Source: Isoetes taiwanensis (lineage: Eukaryota > Streptophyta > Lycopodiopsida > Isoetales > Isoetaceae). Taken from it: 64,000 nt of DNA. Location: positions 9,126,917-9,190,916 of the forward strand of contig JAJEKV010000041.1 of the NCBI GenBank assembly GCA_021234155.1, in the 5' to 3' direction. Below the pieces are notes generated by a model that saw nothing but the letters and a program-made list of their open reading frames with translations, searched no databases and was not told the origin of the DNA. Within the stretch, counting starts at the first letter, position 1, and the number at the start of each line of letters is the position of its first letter. Made by a program: the position numbers and the translations under genes. Positions 24,262-34,498 of the stretch are shown piece after piece.

Positions 24262-25421
24262 GAAGATGTTAACTAAAGAAGTGATGTTTGTGTTGGAGAG
24301 ATTGGGAAGTTTTTTGCACGGGCATTCACTTTGTATATGAGAGGACAAAAGATTGATTGGCAGTCATTTGTGGTTAAAACGAAGAAAAGTGTTACACCAA
24401 AGGTTGAGAAAGAAGATGAATATGAGCCCTTGTTTCCTCATACAAACGTTGTTGGTTGTGTAGTGGACTATTCTGTCATCAATCCCTTGATTGCTGAGTT
24501 AGATAAGCAGAAGGATGACTTGAACGTTAGAGTTAAAAGTGCAGCCAGTGAAATGAAGGAAAAAAGGAAGTTGTGGAAGAAGTGCAGTCACGAGGCGGAT
24601 GCTGCAAAACAACAAATTGAAGCAGCAAAGGCCAGGTGTGAGCACTCCAGTGTCATTACATTCTTGTCATCAGTGCTGGTTTTCAAGGAAAAGGGACTTT
24701 TGGAGGCGACAACAGTATACAAGAGTGTGGAGGAAATTCACAAAGGGGTAATTGCTAATGACCATTGCAATTACATAGTGCTCAATACTTTTTCTTTTTG
24801 CATTCATCATTCCTTTTTTTTTGAACAGGCAGAAGACGAAGAACATGGACTCCAACCAAGGCTGGAGAAGTTGAAAGAAATAGCTTCATCTCTGAATAAG
24901 ATGTCTGGACTGCAACTCAACCTTCCATTTTTTGAGCATCCAAAATGCTCTTCCATAGCATTTGCAAGTTTACAAAGTTGTTCTTACTGTATATATACCT
25001 ATGACCCACTTTGTGTCTCAACCATTGTTGTACATTGCATGCACAATTTTCATCCAATTTGTGCTAATATATGTTTTTCAAAAAGATCAACTTGTCCCTC
25101 TTGTGAGAGCCAGATGCCTCATAATTGGTTCAGGTCGATTGGACTTCCATGTAGATCTGCAATAGAATCTGCTCCCAATGACATTTCTAACAGAATTGAA
25201 GACAATGTTGTGCAAGTAATAGATGAAGAATGTGAAATAGCATTGAAGAATATAGATGATTATGTTTTCAAAGTGGACAAATGTGCTAATATTGTGGAAA
25301 AAACAATCACAGAGGAAGAAACTGATTTGGCATCAGTTGGAGAATCTCCTTCTAAGAATAATTCCAAGCAGGTTTCCTCTAGCAAACGAGCTCCATCTGA
25401 ATCAATAACTAAGAAACTAAG
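24262..25421 (+). CDS. Coiled-coil plus RING-like domain protein (exons)
   Basis: An open frame enters at about 24,262 (GEIGKFFARAFTLYMRGQKI). It encodes a Lys/Glu-rich coiled coil (LIAELDKQKDDLNVRVKSA onward) and reaches a donor GGG|GTAATT at 24,747. The intron ends TTGAACAG, and the exon resumes at 24,829 in phase. A second helical segment precedes a finger of the form C-x2-C ... C-x-H-x2-H-x2-C ... C-P-x-C (CSYC; CMHNFHPIC; CPSC), that is C3H2C3 RING-H2-like. RING domains usually recruit E2 enzymes for ubiquitin transfer (family knowledge). Activity here is unproven. An acidic linker leads to the donor CTAAG|GTGATT at 25,421. The finger and preceding coil resemble those of the split RING gene at 34-40 kb. 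Confidence 0.65.
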
Positions 25422-25489
25422 GTGATTCTAGTGTGCTACTTTCTGCCTGTTGTACTGCTATAATTTCTCTAATAATTGTCACTGCACAG

Positions 25490-26080
25490 TGCTAGTGTTA
25501 TTGGCAAGAAGCTTTTGGTTATTGAGTCAGAGGACTTCCTGTACAAGGTTTTCAAGAAAGCTAAAGCAGTACCTGATGTGGTGGAAGGTGTCCAACTTCA
25601 TCCATCAAGAAAAGAGGTTCTTGCTGTCAGGCCAGGGGCAGTGCAGTTCATGCATTTCGTCACCGAACACTTTGCTGTTGGTATATGGTCTTCCAATCGC
25701 TCAGTGATTAGCTACCTGAGGTCTTTCATTCCTCAAGCTTTAGTGGATAAGTTTCTTATCAAATGGATGGTGCAATCCTTTGAAAGTGAATAAAGGAACT
25801 TCTTGCCACATCAAAAAACTGACAAAAGTTTATGAGAAATGTCCTAAATTTAGCATGAGGACAACTTTGCTGATTGATCCTTACATGTACGTGATTTTAA
25901 GAATAATGCAGATTCCTCCATCAGACCAAGGTCCTTCATGCCTGACATAAATGAAGGTGATTACCTATTGAAGACTATGGTATCTTACTTGGAGAAGCTA
26001 ATTCCAGAAGTGAATTTAATTGCTTATGTACAAAGGTCTGTGCATTTTCGAGATCAGTATGATGAAAAGAGCACAAAAAT
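25490..26080 (+). pseudogene. FCP1/NIF-like domain lacking the catalytic Asp
   Basis: After the acceptor CACTGCACAG the frame joins the preceding exon in phase. It reads KKLLVIESEDFLYKVFKKAK, then LAVRPGAVQFMHFVTEHFAVG and IWSSNRSVISYLRS. This is the layout of FCP1-like (HAD-fold) phosphatases: core strand, RPG segment, VGIWSS strand. The usual DxDxT/V nucleophile motif is replaced by ESEDFL, and the later DD motif appears as LLIDPYMY. The frame shifts near 25,768 and 25,890, after which matching segments continue in other frames (KKLTKVYEKCPKFSMRTTLL; LEKLIPEVNLIAYVQRS). If expressed it would be a pseudophosphatase. The frameshifts may be real or consensus errors. Confidence 0.6.
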
Positions 26081-26333
26081 GGGAGGTACTGAAGACCATG
26101 GACTTGTCTTAAACTGTTGTATATTTTTTAATACTAGATTCTTTTTTATTGTAATTTGGTATTTATCAATACCACAAACATTTAAAGAACTTTATAATTC
26201 TCTGATATGCAGTTTCCGTTATAATGGGCTCAAATATCCCGCATGCTTTGGTCACAAGCTAGTTCCAAAAGTGAACGTAATTGCTTATGCACAAAGGTCT
26301 TGTGCGTTTTCGAAATTAGTATGATCAAAAGAG
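25993..26333. repeat. Duplicated tail of the FCP1-like exon
   Basis: The 85-bp segment 25,993-26,077 (AAGCTAATTCCAGAAGTGAA...) is repeated at 26,259-26,333 (AAGCTAGTTCCAAAAGTGAA...). The copies share ATTGCTTATGxACAAAGGTCT and CAGTATGAT/TAGTATGAT. The second copy is preceded by TATAATGGGCTCAAATATCC, which occurs twice more downstream. Confidence 0.65.
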
Positions 26334-26713
26334 CAAACCCCTAATTTCGACCCTTGCAGTGTAAATATTTAGCAGTTAACAATATCCCACATGCATATAT
26401 TACAAAATTTTTGCGCTTATATAAATAGTCTTTTGTTGTTCCATTGAAAGGTATGGATAGAGGTTAGATGATAAAAAGTTATCGCTCTCTGGCTTGTAAT
26501 CTTCATTATAGGCCAGAGTGTCATGACCTTTCAAAATGTAATCCTCGTCCACACTTTTTTTTATAATGGGCTCAAATATCCCACATGCATTCAATCTTCC
26601 ACATGTTGCCAAGTCAACAAATGCCAAATCAACACAAATGCCTATTGGAACATTAAGGCATATATTTTGACTTTTTTTTTTTTATAATGGGCTTAAATAT
26701 CCTACGTGCATTC
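26219..26713. repeat. TATAATGGGCTCAAATATCC repeats
   Basis: Three copies occur at about 26,219, 26,565 and 26,684. The latter two are preceded by T runs and all are followed by a CGCATGC/CACATGCATTCAAT-like stretch. This suggests small retroposed tails or fragments of one element. Confidence 0.6.
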
Positions 26714-27587
26714 AATGGCACAACATATTCTAGTCGACAACATGTTTGGTAAGACAACAATAACATATTGCAACAATAATGCTCCATGTTGCCAAATCAA
26801 CAATTACCAAGTCAAAAATACCAAATCAACACAAATTAGCAAATTTTACTCAGATGGTACAACATCTACTCGACAACATGATTGGTAAAGTGTAAGTCAA
26901 CAACAGAGAGAAGCTCTGGTCCTCCTCCTTCTGGATTTTACAAATTTTGCAGCAGAGAAACTGGACATGCAGAGGAACTGAACATTACTTTTAGAAAAAT
27001 TTGACTTTCATTCACCAAATTTTGACTTAAATGGTAACATATTCTAGTCAACAGCATGTTTGCTCAACAATTACCAAATCAGCAAGTGCCAAGTCAACAA
27101 GGCTAGTCATAAGATATTCTAGTCATAATGCTATTCTATGCATTAAGTTAAGGCATATTGTCTACAACATGTTTGGTAAAGCATAAGTCAACTCAAGTCA
27201 ACAAGTATGAATTACCCCTAAGCAAAAGTTTGACTTTCATTGACCAAATTTTGAGTTATTACAACTTTAATTTACACTAACAAATTCTATTCAAAATGGG
27301 ACCTTAAGGCAATTGCAATTTACACTATCCAATTATAATTACAATTACCAAACAAATGCCAAGCCAACATAAGATTGATGCACAAAAAAGATGATGGCCA
27401 TTTCAAGAGAGATAGTGTTTTTTCTTTTTTTCTTTTTTTTTTTTTAAGTTTTAGAAAATAAAATTATGGTCATTTCAAGGTAATTGCATTTCACTTCGTA
27501 TCCTATTAAATCATTACGATTAAGATTCCAATGGTATGAAAATCCTAAAATCGTAGCCTCCGTAATTTATTTCATGCCAGCCTTTAT
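26714..27587. repeat. Degenerate repeats, ACAACATGTTTGGTAA motif
   Basis: The motif ACAACATGTTTGGTAA(AGCATAAGTCAAC) recurs in variants near 26,738, 26,870, 27,050 and 27,163. TTTGACTTTCATTxACCAAATTTTGA recurs near 27,000 and 27,230. CCAAATCAACA(ATTACCAAGTC)-type phrases fill the rest. There is no coding content. A T-rich low-complexity run lies at 27,418-27,446. Confidence 0.55.
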
Positions 27588-27630
27588 ATGGTCATGACGG
27601 AGAAGCATCTCATCGAATTCTCCCAACAGA

Positions 27631-28147
27631 ATGCCAAATCGCTCCCGCTCCCGCTCTGCCTCCCCTGCCCCTGCGAAGAAATCTCGCCAAACTCTAATTT
27701 CCCTTTCCTTGCCAGAGTTTTTCGTGCGGTATGGGATAGGGTCATGGCCTACAGATGGAGTGCATGCAGATTATGAAGAAGATGCTGCATAAGACTTGAA
27801 GTTGTCTAAATCAAGCCAGGATGAAGAAAGCTTGGATGAAACAAGCTCTGATTCCACAAGCTCCGATGAAACCAGCTTGTCTTTTGAAACTGGTATAGAG
27901 CTTTTGGATTCCTGTGAAGCTCTTTCCAGGGAAATGTGGAGGGAGTATCTGAAAGAAGCTGAATTCGATAAAGATGAGGCAACAAGCGCCTTCTTGGAAT
28001 CCAGCCAAGATGAGGCAGAAGAACCGGTGGATGCTGCAGAATTTGTAAATTTTCAGAGTTGGCTTGAAAGTAAGTAATTAGTTTCTGCTTTGTATTTCAT
28101 GTTATAGCTTTCTAACTTTCTGAATTATTCTTACAGATGAGGTGTGA
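27631..28147 (+). CDS. Small acidic-protein gene with one internal stop
   Basis: From ATG at 27,631 one frame runs MPNRSRSRSASPAPAKKSRQ, an Arg-Ser-rich basic start. Then come SLPEFFVRYGIG and an acidic Ser/Asp/Glu-rich middle (DEESLDETSSDSTSSDE). After that there is a helix with MWREYLKEAEFDKDEATSAF. The exon ends at donor A|GTAAGT (28,069). After an intron ending TTACAG, exon 2 (28,137-28,147) adds Asn-Glu-Val and TGA. A single TAA at 27,790-27,792 interrupts the frame. Coding-like composition continues on both sides, so it may be a sequence error or a recent nonsense change. Length without the stop is about 150 residues. No family was recognised. The basic start with an acidic body suggests a nuclear protein (inference). 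Confidence 0.5.
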
Positions 28148-28180
28148 AGAGCTGAGGACCTTTCTATTTTTTGTTGAAGC

Positions 28181-28372
28181 TTTTTTTTTTTTTAGCACAC
28201 CAGCCTAACCAAGCCTACAGCCTTTCTTGCAATTCTAGCCTATCCACGTAACACCTCCACCTCAACAAAAGATGATGTGGCAGTGCTTATGACCATTGAA
28301 TCTAATATTTCTAGCATCGACGGCCTCTGAAATTAGAATAGGTCAAAAAATACTACGGAGATAGAATACGCC
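28181..28372. repeat. Dispersed repeat, copy B
   Basis: This is the partner of the copy at 20,843-21,040. It has a T run, TTTAGCACACCAGCCTAACC, then CTAGCCTATCCACGT, GATGATGTGGCA and ACGGAGATAGAATA. It lies just downstream of the small acidic-protein gene. Confidence 0.7.
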
Positions 28373-31288
28373 GCGCTCTCGCCTTCGTTCTTCTTTTCCT
28401 TTCGCTTCTCTTCCCTCCAGCCTTTTGATTGTAGTCCCCTCGTTAAGCTAACTCGTTGTTTTCGGCTGTGGTATCCGCCGGGAACCAGTCTGAAAAGTTT
28501 TATTTATCTTCTTATAGGTATCGATCCATCTAATAGGATGATGGAGGATGGGCAACCAAAGCAAAGAAGCAGCAGGGAACATATGCTTTTTGCAGGTATC
28601 GGACTTTATGCTAGCGGAACAAAAGCGATGGCAGCCGCTATCAAAACAAGGACTAGAGAAAAGTACTTTGCAAAACATTCGATTTATAACTCTATTGGTG
28701 ACCGTTTGATTTGAGTTTCCACAACTAACAGTATCATCCTTGCAATTACTGAATCTTCAAAAAGGGCACTAGTCTTCATGGTCATGAATCCAGCAGCAGC
28801 AACCAAAAGCAGCTCTAGCAGAAAGAAAAGAGATTCTGGATTTCAGATCTTCAGAAGAAAACACTGGCTTCTCTATGCTCCCTGGAACCGACAAAATAAA
28901 GACTGGAAGTTCAAGGTTCCGTTCTATACCTTCTGATTTCTTATTTCAATTTTCTATATGCAGGTGTCTATACAAATCATAATTTATGCCTGGACCATAT
29001 CAACGTCTATGGATTTTATTATGACTACATTGGTCTCCCTTTCTACAACATAAGTACCCAGAGAGTTATCTTATTTCAGCATGACCTACGGTTTAATGAA
29101 GTTGTCTGTTTAATGAAGTTGTCTGAAAGATTATCCATGTGTTGAGGTTCTTTACAGTATTAGCGAAACCTCTCATGGATTATGGAATTGTCAGCATGTT
29201 TGGAAAGAACAATTAACAAACCTAGATGAAAGACTCTCTTATTTTCAGATATGCCTTATTTACCTGTGCTGATTGTTTGAACTTTGTAGATGTCCATAAC
29301 ATCCTACAATTGTATAATGGAATCTGATGGCAGTCCCCTCTTTTTTTCGAAGCCCTCATAATCTGTAATTTCTGCTTTACATCCTATTATTCTCAATATA
29401 TTCTGGTTTGAGAAGTGCCATCGCTAACGACGAAGACATCTGTATACCTTTTCAAAAGCTCGTATGCTGAGGTTTCTCCATTCTAAACTGCCCATTGCAT
29501 TGTATATGAACCCTATTTTGCACCTGCTTGTGCTTGTGACAGTAGAATGCATAGGTAGCGATATGAAAAGGGATCGCTACCTCGCCTGTGAAGAATGTTT
29601 CCTCGGCTTCCCTTCATGATTTGCCTCTTTGGATGCTTTATTTGTTTGCTTTATATCTTCGCATGCAGGATCTGTGAAATGGGATTCTATATTCTGACAA
29701 AGCCTTGTTTTGCCTACATTTGGGTAGCGATATTTAGCATCTCCCTGTCATTGCTTGGGAGCCTGACATCTTGTTGGTACTGCCTGACAAGACACGATGC
29801 TAAGATCTTTTGCCTGAAAGGAGTTGTGGTAAATTCTCCAGTGAAATCTGATGCTACAGCAGAGAAGAGAGGTTTTTGTGCATACAAAATTATTCCCAAT
29901 AAATCACATTTGGGAAAACCAGCTAAAGCAAATATCTTGGATGAAGATCGGATGTTACACTGTTGTACATGACTAAGCCTATCACATAATCTACTACAAG
30001 AGCAAGATCATCTGTATTGTTAGCAAAATCATGTCTCAAATAATCAGACAGATTTATTGTCAACAAATATTCAATGATTGAAAGTTAATTTATATTGGTC
30101 ACTCACATTTAGATCTGGCATTTTCTATATCACTAGATCTGGCAGAGCTTACTGTTGTACTCAGATAAGGTCTCAAAAATCATAATGGTTTATTCTTAGG
30201 AATTATAGTCTGTGCATTATGTTTCAGATTAAATGTGAACTATCCTGTCTTCTCTTCTTTATTTCCAATGTCTAGGGTATTCAGAAATTGCCTCACTTCT
30301 TGGATATATTGGTTGATGTGGCAGAGTTGAGATAGAACTTGTAGTCTATTAAAATACTAGAAAAGGAGTTGGACTTGCTTCGTCGTAAAAAAGGTGCATC
30401 TCAAGTGGCTGAATGATGGCAGCAATAAGTTACCCATCGAATTAGATGAATGATGTACGACTCTAATAGATCAACAATTGTAGGTCATTGCTCATGTTGT
30501 TTCCAATTGCCTGTAAGTATGAAAATGTGCTAGTTTATATCATGTCATTCTATTGTCATTCTTTTCTTTCTCATGTTTCACTTTTAAACCATCTTAAATT
30601 GGATAAACATTTATATATTCCACATGTATTCGATTGGTTAAAATGATGATTGTCACAGGATTTGAGATATTATTGGTAATCTCTGAACTAGCTAAATGAG
30701 GATACTGCAAGCATAGTCTTAAATTCTGGCAACTTAATGCTGGCATTGTCATGGCTAAGTGCCATGTTAGATCTGTATTACAAATATTGGCATTCCCATT
30801 TGAAAGCAATGCTAATAAGTTGGTTTTATCATGACTTCAGTAGGGTTGCTTTATCAGCTTCAACATCAGGTCTGCTTCATTAGATTTCATCATCAGGTAC
30901 GAAATCAACATCTTTTAACGTAGGTTCTACGCCTTGTCATCTAGACTATTTATACCTATCTAAGCTGTCACTACTATTAGGTTTATTTTACCATTTCTCC
31001 TGAATGTAGTCGTTAGAAGCCTCACTACTATTATGTTTATATTACCATTTCTCCTGAATTTGGTTGTTTGCATTGTGTATTCCTGGCATAGTGGGTTTTC
31101 ATCCAATCAGCAAGACACTATCTAGTTTATTCCACATTTTGATTCGCAGGGCTCTCCATCTTATTATGGTGGCAAACTTGTCGAACTTTGGAATTGCTTA
31201 TATGCTCAGAAGTTTTCTAGATGCAATGCCATATGATGCAATACCATATGATGCAATGCCATATTGAGTATGCAGCTAGCACATGGAT
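28373..31288. other. No recognised gene
   Basis: This stretch is AT-rich with pyrimidine-rich patches. The longest frame (29,595-29,972) is hydrophobic at its start and has no recognisable motif. Short local repeats occur: CACTACTATTA(G/T)GTTTA(T)xTTACCATTTCTCCTGAAT at about 30,969 and 31,021. A 15-bp unit, GATGCAATGCCATAT, occurs three times at 31,221-31,265. Confidence 0.45.
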
Positions 31289-31301
31289 GTTGTTTCACAG
31301 G

Positions 31302-32572
31302 GAGGTGTGATGTTTCTTGGCGCAGGCGCAGGCGAAGGCGGCAGCGGCAGCGGCTAGGGCGGTTCTGGAGGCAGAGAGCCGCCTCTGCCCTCCATTTCCG
31401 GCACTACCACTGTTTTATTGATCTCCTCAAAATCGATTTGTGGTGCTAACTAGGAATCTGCCATTTTGGCAGAGAGAATCTGGAGTTACGTAGTGTTAGA
31501 AATCTGAAGCTACATCAGGCGGCTCTTCATAGTTTCTTGCAGTAAGCCTCTAACGTGGCATTTTACTCTTCTGCTCTGCTCTGTGAAGCAGTATGTTTCA
31601 GTCTTGGGAGTGATCTTTCTTGAGGCAAGAACACATCGAAATGGCGTGGATGCCTATAAGATGGAGTAAATATTTGCTGGCAGATCTATCAAGTGATGCA
31701 GTTCAATTTCTTGCAACTTCATTTTCTTATCATCCAGGTTCTTTCGCATTTGGCTATTTCCGTTTCCTACTCCTTCTTTCTAGCAGAAGGGTTCAAATTG
31801 TGCATTAGATGGTCAGGAAAATTCTTTTCTTAGCAGTACCTTCATGTGGGTCTTCAGATTTGCTGGATTCTGGTTGAAAAATGCAAGGTTACAGGCTGAA
31901 AAGCGGATAGCAAGTGGATTGTTTTCCTTTTAGCACTCGGTTCCTATCTCAAGTACTGCTATGCTTGAGTGGTTGCCAATTCTTGCTGTGCTTTGGTATT
32001 TTTTGCCAAGAACTCTCAAGTACTGATATGCTTGAGAGATTACTGATATTAATTGGCTTTGGTATTTTAAGCCAAGAACTCTCAAGTACTGCTATGCTTG
32101 AGAGACTACTAATTCTTCATTGGCTTTGGTATTTTATGCCAAGAACCTCACAATATTCACAAGTACTGATATGCTTGGTTGATTATGCTCAAATACTGAT
32201 ATGTTTGAGTGAGAGCTTCTTGGATTTCATATTATCTTGCTGCAGCTTTACAGATATGAAGCCTTACACTTTTCTTGCCCTTTTCATCATTATTGAGGAC
32301 TTTCGTGATTCTATCAAATGTTATGAATCTTCAGGGGCCTCTCAAGGCTTGTCCTTAGCATCATCAGGTACTATTTAGTCACCATGTGGGAAGATTCGTG
32401 AGAACTTCAAGTGTATCAGCTTCAAGAGTAATCCATAATAAGTTTTTTGTTAGTAAAGAATGAAGATGTTGAGATTACTCCTGTAGTGATTCTCTACTAA
32501 CATCAAGCATTGTACTTCTTTATTTATATAATATAAAAAAATTCGTACCTTCAAAAAAAAAAAAAAAAAAAA
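31302..32572 (+). mobile_element. Poly(A)-tailed retroposon with 13-bp target duplication
   Basis: The 1.27-kb segment ends in a run of 20 A residues (32,553-32,572). It is flanked by a perfect 13-bp direct repeat, GTTGTTTCACAGG, at 31,289-31,301 and 32,573-32,585. This is the signature of LINE-mediated retroposition. The 5' end is GC-rich (GGCGCAGGCGCAGGCG near 31,319), like a transcript leader. The body contains CTCAAG...CTTGAG repeats. No conserved protein was recognised, so the source may be a non-coding or poorly conserved transcript. It inserted in plus orientation. Confidence 0.8.
31949..32212 (+). repeat. Hairpin repeats CTCAAG-N10-CTTGAG
   Basis: Inside the retroposon a unit of about 67 bp is repeated. 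CAAGTACTGxTATGCTTG occurs at 31,950, 32,017, 32,083 and 32,160, with a weaker form at 32,189. Each unit except the fourth is a short inverted repeat (CTCAAG ... CTTGAG). Units are joined by GGCTTTGGTATTTTxxGCCAAGA, which is itself a small inverted repeat (GGC...GCC). The transcript could fold into a row of stem-loops. Confidence 0.75.
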
Positions 32573-32585
32573 GTTGTTTCACAGG

Positions 32586-33253
32586 AAGACGTGCAAAGCT
32601 TCGATGCAGCCAACATTATGGTCTTTGAGGAGTTTGATGGTGTACAATGCCAAATTAGTACTTTTGCTGCATGTGATTTGAAAATTATCTGCTCTTAAAG
32701 TTTTAAAATGACTTTTGTTTAACAATCATAATTTCAAAGCTTGGGCATCAAATTGAGTTTCAACATTAAAACATTAAAACCGGACCAATAGAGCTTAAGG
32801 AGAAAAATAATGACTGGATAAAAGAACATGCCTCAGTAAAGAAAGCAATGGGGCTATTGTTATTGCAAGCAACATTAATCACATCTTGGAGGTTTCCCTC
32901 ATAATCTATAGCATGTTCCAAGCGGGTAAAAGTATGCTGGTGGTAGCCTAGCACCAGCACCAGCACCCAAAATACATTTTTTTCCACCCTTCACACATTT
33001 TTTTCCCACCCTTCACCTATATAGTACCACCTATTTTCTGCCCGTCTAGTCGTCTAGCCCGTACCCGTTTATACAATCATTACCTGTTTGCCGCCCGCGG
33101 TAATGAATGCGACCCCTGCAATCTGTAACCAGTACACAAACCAACTTTCGAATTTGAGTTTTCCAAATCTCTCTTCCCCAACTTTCTCTACTCCGGCCAA
33201 GCAACCCGCGAATTCGTGCTCTCGGATTTCCACAATAAACAAACAGATCAACC
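32586..33253. other. Spacer upstream of the split RING gene
   Basis: No gene was recognised. The segment ends in a likely leader of the gene that starts at 33,254. The CAGCACCAGCACCAGCACC stretch at about 32,950 is a short GCACCA repeat. Confidence 0.4.
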
Positions 33254-33644
33254 ATGGTAAAGAAGGTGATTGATCCGCCCACTCAAGCAGTAATTCCAAT
33301 GGAGGCCATGCGCCGGGTAAGCAAAAAGCAACTAAACAAAATTTCTATGGGTTTAGGGTCCCTGTTAATTCGATTTTCTTGCATTCTTCCAGGCCAGAAG
33401 AAACGTTCCCTTAAGACTGGACCTGGCTGATTGCCGAACCGAAGAAGACTTCCATGTGTATGCGGGTCTGCCAAACGAGGGCGTTCATCCCTCTCAATTT
33501 CAAACAGACCTCATATCTGCAGCAGAGTACAATGAAGTTTGGGATACCAACGGGGTCAATCCTGGCAAAACTTCTATTGACAAGGTAAGGCCAGAGCACG
33601 AAGAAGCTCTAATTGAACTTCGAGCAAAATATACCCTAACGTGA
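33254..33644 (+). CDS. Unrecognised two-exon gene start (likely 5' part of the split gene)
   Basis: Exon 1 (33,254-33,316) starts MVKKVIDPPTQAVIPMEAMR and ends at donor CGG|GTAAGC. The intron ends TTCTTCCAG. Exon 2 starts at 33,393 in phase 0 (ARRNVPLRLDLADCRTEEDF) and is open to a TGA at 33,642. Past this TGA the same frame continues with coding-like sequence (LKKREKLERQLSYLFAFNNR, then RRSSRLIGQRFKAKK), so the stop may be an error or nonsense mutation. No known domain was identified. Basic RRSSR-type motifs suggest a nuclear or chromatin role, which is inference only. It is probably the 5' end of the RING gene that follows on the same strand. Confidence 0.5.
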
Positions 33645-34130
33645 TTGAAGAAACGAGAGAAGTTAGAAAGACAATTATCATACCTATTTGCATTCAATAA
33701 CCGCCGAGAGCAAAGCGGGATCCGGAGAAGTTCAAGGTTAATTGGGCAAAGATTCAAAGCAAAAAAGTAGAGCCTACAAAGCAAGGTTAAATGTGAACCC
33801 ACCAGCGAAGTGCTCCGTTAAGCGGAAAGCGAGACCAAAGAAACCCACAAAGACTGAAAGTATCGCAGAAAGGCAAGTTTCAGGAGGCACCGGTGTTAAA
33901 TTAGAAGGGAGGCCGTCCATTAGGAGCGTTGCAATGTGCCCAAAGAAGCCTACACAAATTATGGGGAGAAACATATCACGCTGGAAGTCATGTGCAAAGC
34001 TTTGCAGAAACCCTAAACACGCAGCCAGGCCGATTTAGTCTCCAAGAAGGAGCTAGTTGTCCAAATCCCGTGCTAAGGGAGCTTTCTTCGGCTTCACAAG
34101 AAAAATTACGAAAATAAAAGACAACATCTC
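33645..34130 (+). pseudogene. Continuation of the host gene, frame-broken
   Basis: Coding-like segments follow one another in shifting frames. There is a Lys/Arg/Pro-rich part at about 33,766-33,960 (RKARPKKPTKTESIAERQVS, then GGTGVKLEGRPSIRSVAM). Next is a neutral part at about 33,960-34,117 (GETYHAGSHVQSFAETLNTQ, then NPVLRELSSASQEKLRK). A possible coil (KDNISRLQALTVFSIFGASV) continues if one A is added to the A run near 34,112. The composition argues for one protein interrupted by small indels. No family was recognised. Confidence 0.4.
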
Positions 34131-34239
34131 ACGCCTTCAAGCCCTCACGGTTTTCTCGATCTTTGGTGCCTCTGTGAGCGAGCTCTGAGCTTAGAGAGAG
34201 AAAAGACATGGCGAGTACATGCTCAAAACCCTTGTTGAA

Positions 34240-34498
34240 ATGGGGATGGCCCAAGAGATGACTCGGATAGTTCAACGTGGCCACAGGCTGCTGAGGTTGC
34301 AAACAATGAAGTGCAGCTTGCAAAAGCCCAGCAGCATTTACAGAATGTCAACAGGCTCAGGGAACTTACAAAGAGAGCTGGCCAGCTTGTGAGCATCTAT
34401 CCTGTGCCATTCAGGTTGCCAATTGGAGATGAGGAGAGATGCTCCACATGCGGGCTCGCATTCCAGGATAATTACACCCTTAGTCTGAAGCTGAAATC
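34240..34498 (+). CDS. RING-H2 gene, exon part left of the copia insertion
   Basis: The frame reads DDSDSSTWPQAAEVANNEVQ, then a coiled-coil run (LAKAQQHLQNVNRLRELTKR). The first metal-binding pair of a RING (CSTC) follows, after which the frame runs to LKLK. It is cut by the copia LTR inside the codon for the next RING cysteine. The target sequence GAAAT (34,493-34,497) is followed by one extra C before the LTR. The exon resumes at 39,961. The 5' boundary of this exon is uncertain. Confidence 0.7.

Noticed and set aside
29595-29972. 125-residue hydrophobic open frame
   Set aside because: No domain, no splice context and no neighbour support. One frame of this length is unremarkable here.
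31914-32378. 154-residue open frame in the retroposon
   Set aside because: Its repeats simply mirror the 67-bp DNA repeats, and it has no conserved motif.
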